This document shows positions 1-5,225 of a stretch of DNA of 5,818 bases, in pieces (position 1 is the stretch's first letter; every line of letters begins with the position of its first letter). The stretch is from assembly GCF_937888285.1 (NCBI RefSeq), contig NZ_CALART010000106.1, positions 1 through 5,818 of the forward strand, read 5' to 3'. The notes beneath the pieces are model-generated. The model was not told the DNA's origin. It did no database searches and worked only from the letters and a program-made list of their open reading frames with translations. The translations under genes and the position numbers were made by a program. The DNA is from an uncultured Aquimonas sp. (GTDB lineage Bacteria > Pseudomonadota > Gammaproteobacteria > Xanthomonadales > Xanthomonadaceae).

Positions 1-169
1 CGAGGTGGGCGTCGAGCTGGCTGTCGATTTCGTGCAGGTGGGCGGCGCGGTGGTTGGGCGCGCTCCATGCCCGCTGTCGGCGCTGCCAGGTGAAGGCGAG
101 TTCTTCGGTGTGTTGGGCGAGAACGGACCCGATGCAGGGCCGCGGTGCGAGGGAGAGTTTCAAGCGCAT
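1..169 (-). CDS. TIGR02270-type protein, N-terminal fragment (runs off left edge)
   Basis: An open frame starts with ATG at 169-167 and stays open for 56 codons to the window edge, so only the N-terminus is seen. It begins MRLKLSLAPRPCIGSVLAQH and continues with TEELAFTWQRRQ, a short stretch containing SAPNHRAAHL, and then DSQLDAHL. This matches my recollection of the N-terminus of the TIGR02270 family, roughly QHAEEAAFLW...R...AP...L..LDxRLxAHL. That is an uncharacterised proteobacterial family often found in T6SS vgrG/DUF2169/DUF4150 gene clusters. The gene lies 72 bases after the stop of the preceding gene on the same strand, with only a weak purine-rich stretch (AAGACGAG) before the ATG. 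Its function is unknown. It is the last gene of the likely operon visible here, and its family recurs at the other end of the window. The family call rests on about 40 residues and on memory of the family pattern. Confidence 0.62.
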   Translation of the reverse strand, partial: MRLKLSLAPRPCIGSVLAQHTEELAFTWQRRQRAWSAPNHRAAHLHEIDSQLDAHL

Positions 170-241
170 GACTCGTCTTGTTAAGGTCGTATGGCAACCT
201 TGGTATGTCGCGGAATAGGAGATTTTCCGTCGGCGATGAGA

Positions 242-778
242 TCATGCGCCGCCGCGATGCGCGTGACGTTCCTGCATTCCAACGAACGCTTGCTCGTCCC
301 CGTCACGCCCCAGTCGTCTGCACCAGAGCATCGCGCTTTCGAGAAGCCTCTCCAGCTCGATGGGCGAATCCTGCCGGGAAGGGTCCCCAACGAGGTATGT
401 CGCTCGAATCAGCGCAGCTTCAACCAGACTGTCCTGGATGATCTCCTGCAGTCGAAGCGGGTAGCCATCAGGTTCCGGATCGATGCTGGAAAGCATGCGT
501 GCTGCGGTCGCCGCAGCCGCGGGCAGATCGGAATTGCTCGCTTGCACACACATCCGAAGATCAAGGTAGCCCGACCAGTCGAAGGGATCGGTCACTTGCT
601 CTGCTGTGAGCAGACGCTCTGCTTCGCTGAGGTGATCCAGAGCCTCAGCGAGTCGATTCTCCTGATGGGCCAGAGCGGCGCGCCCGATGTGAGCATCGAA
701 AAGGGCTTGGTTCTGCGGGTCGAAGCCGCCGCAACTTTGCGCATCCTGCGCGCTGGCCGAGAGTTGTTTCTCACTCAT
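242..778 (-). CDS. TPR-like helical protein, T6SS effector-cluster accessory
   Basis: This 178-residue protein has no catalytic motif that I recognise. It looks entirely alpha-helical. Residues about 23-57 (LFDAHIGRAALAHQENRLAE, then ALDHLSEAERLL) fit a tetratricopeptide-type helix pair. Residues about 68-98 (SGYLDLRMCVQASNSDLPAA, then AATAARML) and about 107-155 look like further helical hairpins. There is no signal peptide or membrane segment, so a cytoplasmic protein is expected. The ATG at 778-776 lies inside the end of the propeller gene, whose stop is at 773-771, giving an 8-base overlap and probable translational coupling. Being tied to the putative immunity gene suggests a role in immunity or effector handling, but that is inference. 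P. aeruginosa, as I recall, also has a small hypothetical gene (PA0101) after tsi7. The ORF is certain; the TPR assignment is moderate. Confidence 0.8.
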   Translation of the reverse strand: MSEKQLSASAQDAQSCGGFDPQNQALFDAHIGRAALAHQENRLAEALDHLSEAERLLTAEQVTDPFDWSGYLDLRMCVQASNSDLPAAAATAARMLSSIDPEPDGYPLRLQEIIQDSLVEAALIRATYLVGDPSRQDSPIELERLLESAMLWCRRLGRDGDEQAFVGMQERHAHRGGA

Positions 779-1832
779 GGCTGAACTCGTGCCAGCGAGT
801 GCGCAGCACGTCCGCCAGCCTGTTCTCGCTTCGGCATCGCTCCATCATTTCGACGTAGTTGAACAGGCTTGTCCATCTTCCGTCTTTGAGGAACGCGGCG
901 CCGTAGCGACCGCCAACCAGCAGCACACCATCCGCTGCAGCGACAGAGCCGGCAGCATGTCTCACGCTTGGTGGCGCAATGTCGTCGCGCAATCGATCAT
1001 CGTGCAGCGTCCAGAGTCCGGAGTCGTTCGTCGCCCAGAGCGCATCCGCATGCCATGCCATCTGGACCAGAGGCAGTGACTGCGGCTGGGTCTTGATCTC
1101 GCTCCAGACGTCGTCTCGGCCCACGAAGAGTCGGCCCTGCAGTCCGCCGATGTAGACCCGCCCGTCCTGTCCGCAACACACCGAGAAGAGCGGGACATTG
1201 CTCGGAAAATCGATCTGCTTCGCGCGCATTCCATCAAAGTGCCAGACATCTCCCTCGCCGCCCACGAGGTAGATGTCCGAGGGCGAGAAGCCATCGACGT
1301 CGCGGAAACCGGCAGGTTGCGGCAATCCGTACCGATCACGAAGCGGCGGGTCAAACAGTTCGCTGTGCCATTTCCAGGCGCCATTGCCGAGGCGAATGCC
1401 GAGACTGCGATTGCCGCCGCAGGCGTAAAGATGGCCTCCAATCGTTTTCAGACGCAGCAAGCCTCCGCGAAGCGCGTGGTCCGTGCGCGGCAAGGAAGCC
1501 TCCATCTGCTTCGCACCGCTGCCGGTCGAGTAGACCAGTCCACTCATGCAGGCGGCGACGGCTTTTTCTTCAGGCAGCTGCGAAGCACCCACGCATGCAA
1601 GGTCGAACCCATGCAGCGCAGCCCAGCTCCAATTGTCCGGATCGTCAAGGAAGACGCCTACCAGACGCTTTTCCAGCGCTTCTTCCTCGGGAGACGTGCC
1701 TTCCTCTCGAAAGTCCGTCCACTGCGTATAGTCCTCCCGAAGCAACAGGCAGAGTGCGTTATTGCTTCGCACAGCCACCTGCGCGACAGGAAAGCCAGCG
1801 ACTACCTTTGAGAACGTGTCGGTTTTGGTCAT
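771..1832 (-). CDS. Predicted beta-propeller protein, likely immunity protein for the upstream nuclease effector
   Basis: This 353-residue protein has no signal peptide and should be cytoplasmic, as expected for immunity to a DNase. From about residue 125 it shows repeated strand units typical of propeller blades: GGHLYACGGNRSLGIRLGNG (132-151), DIYLVGGEGDVWHFDG (186-201), RVYIGGLQGRLFVGRDDVW (225-243), ALWATNDSGLWTLHDDR (264-280) and VLLVGGRYGAAFLKDGRW (303-320). Each is a hydrophobic strand, a GG or SG turn, and an aromatic strand with D/N-G turns. Residues 10-105 are less regular and could hold one or two more blades. The ATG at 1832-1830 is 12 bases after the effector stop, with AGAG at 1842-1839 as a plausible ribosome binding site. 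Position directly after a toxin gene is the usual place for an immunity gene, and P. aeruginosa has tsi7 at the equivalent place. The immunity role is inferred from position, not from a recognised domain; an effector-folding accessory is the alternative. Confidence 0.82.
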   Translation of the reverse strand: MTKTDTFSKVVAGFPVAQVAVRSNNALCLLLREDYTQWTDFREEGTSPEEEALEKRLVGVFLDDPDNWSWAALHGFDLACVGASQLPEEKAVAACMSGLVYSTGSGAKQMEASLPRTDHALRGGLLRLKTIGGHLYACGGNRSLGIRLGNGAWKWHSELFDPPLRDRYGLPQPAGFRDVDGFSPSDIYLVGGEGDVWHFDGMRAKQIDFPSNVPLFSVCCGQDGRVYIGGLQGRLFVGRDDVWSEIKTQPQSLPLVQMAWHADALWATNDSGLWTLHDDRLRDDIAPPSVRHAAGSVAAADGVLLVGGRYGAAFLKDGRWTSLFNYVEMMERCRSENRLADVLRTRWHEFSHE

Positions 1833-1838
1833 AGTGAT

Positions 1839-1842
1839 CTCT
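1839..1842 (-). promoter_or_regulatory. Ribosome binding site of the putative immunity gene
   Basis: AGAG is read on the minus strand six bases before the ATG at 1832-1830, in the 12-base gap after the effector stop. The gap is too short to hold an independent promoter or terminator, so effector and immunity gene are probably co-transcribed. Confidence 0.45.
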
Positions 1843-1844
1843 GT

Positions 1845-3491
1845 CTATCGTCCGCTGTCGTTACCCGTGCTCGCACCCGCGGCTGGCGTTCCCCGGCCGC
1901 TATCGCCCGCATGCGCCGACAGGGGAGCCTGGTCGCATCCTTGGTAGAACGCGTCAAGTTGGGCTCGCAGGCAGGCCGCTGAGCAATGCGGCGCTACGGT
2001 ACGAATGGCTGCAATGCCCAGCTCGCGCGCCTGTGTATAGCTGATCGGGTCCCCGCGATTGAATCCCGCGGCGGCCATTCCCGCGGACAGGCTGCTGTGG
2101 GCGATGCCGTGGCTTCCGTGGTTGTTGGATGCACCCTCAAGACAGATGGTGGGAGCGCTGTTGTGTTTGCTGCCCTGAGCGCCCTTGTAGCAAGGATGCG
2201 CGTCCGGCTCACCATTCTTGAACATCGCTCCCGGGATCACATGGTGACCGGTCTGGCCGGGGCAGCAGCCTTCGCCTGTATTCGCCGCGTCGGCGGCCCC
2301 GGTTCTGTTGTACGGGACCAGCATGCATTTGCGCGCGCGAACGCAAGGGTCACGCGCCGCCTGCAGCGTCATCAGATCTGCCATGAACTTGTCGGGCGAG
2401 GCGCGATACTCAGCGATCTTCCGATCGGCGAGTTCCTTCAGGCGATCAATATCCAGAAGATCCTGAAGGTGGTCCATGCCCTCAGGGCCCAGAGCTTCGG
2501 CGATGTCGGTTGCTGTGCTGATGACGTCGGTGATGGTCCACGCGGCCATGGCTCCGGTGACTACCAGACCGACTCCGGTGGCGCCGGCAGCAGCGCCGAC
2601 GATGTTCTTCAGAACGGATCTGGCCGCGAGTCCGCCCAGCTTGCGAACGAGAAACCACCGCCCAAGGCGCTCGTAGGCCATGTCAACGAGCTCGCCGAGA
2701 ACGGCTTTGGCGATATCGGTCTTGCTCATGCTGAGCACGTCGAAGACCTCTTCGAATGCCTTCTTCGCATCCTCGAACGCTTGTTGACCGGACTGCGGCT
2801 TGATCCACAGCCCATCGCAATAGTCGTCAACCCAGGAGTTTGAAGCGCCCTGCCGCCGCCGATAGCCCAGCGCCGTTTTCGCTGCGTTGTCGGGAATGGA
2901 TGCCATGTTGCCGAGAAGCTTGCTGAAGCTGCTTCGTCGCGGCCTCGGCGCGTTGCGAGAGTTTGCTTGCTGTTGCGTCTTCTCAGGACATGCGCGCTCG
3001 ATCGCCCGCCGGTCGCTATCGCAGTCCGAGCCCGTCATTCGTTGACTTATGTACTGTCGCTGCAGCGCATTCGGCGGGTTGCGGTGGTTGTGAGTCACCC
3101 AGTCCAGATGGCGCGCGACTCCGCGCCCCTCGACCTTGACGTTGGGCGACCAGGTCTGGAAGTAGCAACGGCCCTTCACTGCACCGGAAATGATCCCCTT
3201 GGCAAGCTTCTTGGTAGCTGCATCATCGCCCTCACTGACCGAGAAATAGCTGTGGTTCTCCAGCGCGATCTCCTTGCCGAGGATGAAGACCGTGCGGCTG
3301 CCGTTGGTGATGTCGCTGGCGTGGCAGCTGTTGGGGTAGGGAATCGGTACGCCGGGCGGAAAGGGTTTGATCGGCGTCGGTGACGCTGTGGCAGGAGGGG
3401 TGTGGCAGACGTCAGGAAAGGCATGCTTCGAGCTGCCGTCCGCGGATTTCGAGGCGATCTCGTTGCTGTTGGCATAGACGTGCGTAGCCAT
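1845..3491 (-). CDS. T6SS PAAR-like (DUF4150) effector with C-terminal GHH-type HNH/Endo VII nuclease domain, Tse7-like
   Basis: This 548-residue protein has the layout of a specialised T6SS effector. Residues 1-135 are a DUF4150 PAAR-like spike-tip domain: FPDVCHTPP at 25-33, then GVPIPYPNSCHASDITNGS (47-65), ISGAVKGRCYF (101-111), VKVEGRGVARH (118-128) and THNH (133-136). Residues about 155-220 form a basic, polar linker. A Gly/Ala-rich hydrophobic stretch (about 297-330) could be membrane-active or chaperone-bound. Residues about 380-520 are the toxin domain, with TGHHVIPGAMF at 414-424, APTIC at 446-450 and GSHGIAH at 459-465. The GHH signature is that of Tox-GHH2-class HNH/endonuclease VII toxins, so the predicted activity is metal-dependent DNA cleavage in the target cytoplasm. 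Nine cysteines lie between 383 and 519. The tail from about 521 is low-complexity. The ATG overlaps the previous stop by one base (TGATG), with GGAG seven bases upstream. The resemblance to Tse7 of P. aeruginosa is from memory. Confidence 0.88.
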   Translation of the reverse strand: MATHVYANSNEIASKSADGSSKHAFPDVCHTPPATASPTPIKPFPPGVPIPYPNSCHASDITNGSRTVFILGKEIALENHSYFSVSEGDDAATKKLAKGIISGAVKGRCYFQTWSPNVKVEGRGVARHLDWVTHNHRNPPNALQRQYISQRMTGSDCDSDRRAIERACPEKTQQQANSRNAPRPRRSSFSKLLGNMASIPDNAAKTALGYRRRQGASNSWVDDYCDGLWIKPQSGQQAFEDAKKAFEEVFDVLSMSKTDIAKAVLGELVDMAYERLGRWFLVRKLGGLAARSVLKNIVGAAAGATGVGLVVTGAMAAWTITDVISTATDIAEALGPEGMDHLQDLLDIDRLKELADRKIAEYRASPDKFMADLMTLQAARDPCVRARKCMLVPYNRTGAADAANTGEGCCPGQTGHHVIPGAMFKNGEPDAHPCYKGAQGSKHNSAPTICLEGASNNHGSHGIAHSSLSAGMAAAGFNRGDPISYTQARELGIAAIRTVAPHCSAACLRAQLDAFYQGCDQAPLSAHAGDSGRGTPAAGASTGNDSGR

Positions 3492-4537
3492 CAGGCGGCT
3501 CCGGCGTAGGCGGCGATGGCGCCGCGCAGGGTGTGTGAGGAGGACAGCTGGATCAGCACCTTGGGCCCGGGCATGCGCTGGCGCTTCGCCAGCTGCCAGG
3601 CCAGCGCCAGCATCAGCGGCCCGAAGGCGCAGCCGACGTGGCCGGTCGAGGCCGCCGGAAAGATCCGCCCGTGGCCGGGTGGCTGTGAGGCGCGCAGCAC
3701 GCGCGCCCAGGCGCTGGACAGCTCTTCGGCGAAGAAACTCTCGCCGGCCATGTCGCTCAGCCGCAGGTGGATCTCATGCGCCTGCCAGCCGCTTTCGTTC
3801 AGCGCCTGACGCGTGGCCTGCGCCAGGCCCTTGCCGTGACAGGGCTCGTCCGAGAGCAGGGTGGCGGCCTCTTCGGCGACGCCGACGCCGCGGATGTGCA
3901 AGGGCGCCTGTTCCCCATCGCCACCGATCAGGAGCGCGGCGGCGGCTTCGCCCGGCACGAAGCCGCTGCTGACTTCGGTATCGAGCAGGCGCTGATGCGC
4001 AAGCGCGTGTGCGATATCGCTGCCGCGCAGCCAGGAGTCGGAGGCAGCGATCAGAACGTAGGGCGCGCCCTGTGCGAGGAACTCACGCGCGGCCTGCAGG
4101 GCGTCGACGCAGGCGGCCTCACCGCCGGTAAAGGCCTGCAGATGCAGGCGATCGGCCGACTCAAACAGGGGGCCTATCGCGCGCTGGCAGAGATGCGCCG
4201 CATCGACCAGCGGGGCCGGGCGGGTGTCATCACCGAGGAACAGCAGCGGCACGCGGGCAGGCAGCGGCGATCGGACGCTCGCGGATTCGATCGCCTCGCG
4301 CACCGCCCACCCCAGCGCCGTGCCGAGCTTGGTGGCGCCGCCCACGCGCGCACCGGACTCGCTCAGGCCCAGCGACATCGCAGCGCCGGGCAGCGGCTCG
4401 CCGCGGTGGCCTTGAAAGTAGGTGTCCTGGAAGTTGTCCAAGCCCGCCCGAATCGCCGCCGCCGTCGCCGGCAGCGAATTGCCTACCGAGGTGACCGCGC
4501 CGGCACCGAGCACGGCGAGCTTCATCGGTGTGCTCAT
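3491..4537 (-). CDS. Beta-ketoacyl-synthase-like (thiolase-fold) protein of T6SS effector cluster, probably catalytically degenerate
   Basis: This 348-residue protein has a thiolase-fold layout. The opening is MKLAVLGAGAVTSVGNS (5-21). The nucleophile-elbow region is GGEAACVDALQAA (138-150), with Cys143 where ketoacyl synthases carry the active cysteine. FVPGEAAAALLI (193-204) matches the synthase PGEGAAA motif. STGHVGCAFGPLML (297-310) carries His300 at the second catalytic histidine position. The first catalytic histidine, normally in an HGTGT motif, is not seen: the matching region around 260-270 reads SDMAGESFF. With about 350 residues against the usual 400 or so, and this loss, condensing activity is doubtful. 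Such proteins recur beside DUF2169 and DUF4150 genes in T6SS clusters, but their role is unknown; assisting effector maturation is inference. The start at 4537 is chosen because ATG overlaps the previous stop (ATGA) and precedes the conserved MKLAVLG. A GGGGAG stretch (4554-4549) lies upstream. Confidence 0.85.
   Translation of the reverse strand: MSTPMKLAVLGAGAVTSVGNSLPATAAAIRAGLDNFQDTYFQGHRGEPLPGAAMSLGLSESGARVGGATKLGTALGWAVREAIESASVRSPLPARVPLLFLGDDTRPAPLVDAAHLCQRAIGPLFESADRLHLQAFTGGEAACVDALQAAREFLAQGAPYVLIAASDSWLRGSDIAHALAHQRLLDTEVSSGFVPGEAAAALLIGGDGEQAPLHIRGVGVAEEAATLLSDEPCHGKGLAQATRQALNESGWQAHEIHLRLSDMAGESFFAEELSSAWARVLRASQPPGHGRIFPAASTGHVGCAFGPLMLALAWQLAKRQRMPGPKVLIQLSSSHTLRGAIAAYAGAA
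3499..3502 (-). promoter_or_regulatory. Ribosome binding site of the effector gene
   Basis: GGAG is read on the minus strand seven bases before the effector ATG at 3491-3489. It lies inside the end of the ketoacyl-synthase-like gene. Good spacing and the TGATG stop-start overlap support this start and coupled translation of the two genes. Confidence 0.6.
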
Positions 4538-5175
4538 GCGACCACGATCTCCCCGACCGGGGCCTGGTCTTCGTCCTTGGTTTCCTTGCCGCCGCAGCCG
4601 CAGTCGTTGGTGCCGAGCACGCGGGCCTGCCACCAGCGTTTGCACAGGCTGCCGGCGGCCAGCGCATCGACCTCGGCCAGGCTGCGCTTGAGCGGATGGC
4701 GGGCACGCCAGACCACGGTGAAGAGCTCGGCGTCGAGATCGAAGCTCAGCGTGTCGACCACGGGTTGGAGCTTGTGCACCTTGCGGTGTTGGTCGAGCAC
4801 CACCATCGACAGCTTGAGCTGCGGCAGAACGAAGCGCAGTTCACGCCGGCTGCGGTGCAAATTGACGAAGGCGACTTCCTCGCCGCCTTTCGGATAGTCG
4901 ATCTGCTGCTCGATCGGCGCGGCCTGGAAGAAGCGCGGATCGAAGTCCTCGGGCAGCAGTGGAAACACCTCGTCGATCCAGCGCTGGTCGTAGGTGCCGC
5001 CGTACTCGACGCGGCCCGCCCAGCTGCGGCCGATAGGGCCGAAGCTGATCGGACGATAGCGCTCACGCGGGTTGTCGATGGGCGTGCCGGGGTCCTCGAG
5101 GTTGGGCACGGGCGTATCGACCAGCGAGGTGTCGCCGGGCGCGCCGCCGAAGCCGCAGCCGATCGGGTTGGCCAC
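4534..5175 (-). CDS. DUF2169-family T6SS adaptor, N-terminally truncated (possible pseudogene)
   Basis: The readable 213 residues match the middle and C-terminal part of DUF2169 proteins: NPIGCGFGG at 3-11, PVPNLEDPGTPI (22-33), SFGPIGRSWAGR (44-55), YGGTYDQRWIDEVFP (58-72), LPEDFDPRFFQAAP (74-87), QQIDYPKGGEEV (90-101) and LRFVLPQ (113-119). DUF2169 proteins act as adaptors that load PAAR-type cargo onto VgrG; Atu3641 for Tde2 in Agrobacterium is the case I recall. Full-length members run to about 330 residues or more, so roughly the first 100-150 residues, including the usual AFGG stretch, are missing. The frame is blocked by TGA at 5196-5194, only six codons before the sole start candidate, a GTG at 5175-5173 with no evident ribosome binding site. 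No frame in 5197-5818 supplies the missing part. The tail DCGCGGKETK (191-200) is cysteine-rich. The homology is clear; whether a functional protein is made is doubtful. The stop overlaps the next ATG. Confidence 0.75.
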   Translation of the reverse strand: MANPIGCGFGGAPGDTSLVDTPVPNLEDPGTPIDNPRERYRPISFGPIGRSWAGRVEYGGTYDQRWIDEVFPLLPEDFDPRFFQAAPIEQQIDYPKGGEEVAFVNLHRSRRELRFVLPQLKLSMVVLDQHRKVHKLQPVVDTLSFDLDAELFTVVWRARHPLKRSLAEVDALAAGSLCKRWWQARVLGTNDCGCGGKETKDEDQAPVGEIVVA

Positions 5176-5225
5176 GCAGGCCGGGTTGGATTGTCAAAGA
5201 GCGCGTTGCGCAGCAGCGACGCAAA
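5176..5225 (-). other. Junction where the DUF2169 N-terminal coding part is missing
   Basis: This 50-base stretch separates the stop of the upstream gene (TGA at 5228-5226) from the GTG used for the truncated DUF2169 gene. The DUF2169 frame continues back only as QSNPACV before TGA at 5196-5194. The upstream gene's frame, read past its stop, gives FASLLRNALFDNP; neither reading contains the family's expected N-terminal motifs. I read it as a deletion or recombination joint, with an exact breakpoint that cannot be placed from this sequence alone. No terminator, promoter or strong ribosome binding site is visible. Confidence 0.5.

Noticed and set aside
170..241. Possible terminator or promoter in the 72-base gap
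   Set aside because: No stable hairpin followed by a T run and no convincing -35/-10 pair could be found by eye.
191..784. Plus-strand open frame of 197 codons
   Set aside because: It is antisense to the TPR-like gene, which has overlap coupling with its neighbour and a sensible helical pattern.
1865..1930. Repeated DSGR and Gly/Ser/Ala-rich tail of the effector as a possible functional repeat
   Set aside because: It is a short, low-complexity C-terminal tail with only two copies of a four-residue motif; no function can be argued.
1986..2843. Plus-strand open frame of 285 codons
   Set aside because: It is opposite the nuclease and middle parts of the effector, whose motifs are clear on the minus strand.
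4538..4645. N-terminal extension of the synthase-like protein by 36 residues
   Set aside because: The extra residues are Arg/Gly-rich shadow sequence overlapping the DUF2169 gene; the ATG at 4537 overlaps the previous stop and precedes the conserved start of the fold.
3767..4897. Long plus-strand open frame of 376 codons
   Set aside because: It lies antisense across the synthase-like and DUF2169 genes, has no recognisable domain, and is rich in Arg, Ala and Gln, as expected for a shadow frame in GC-rich coding DNA.
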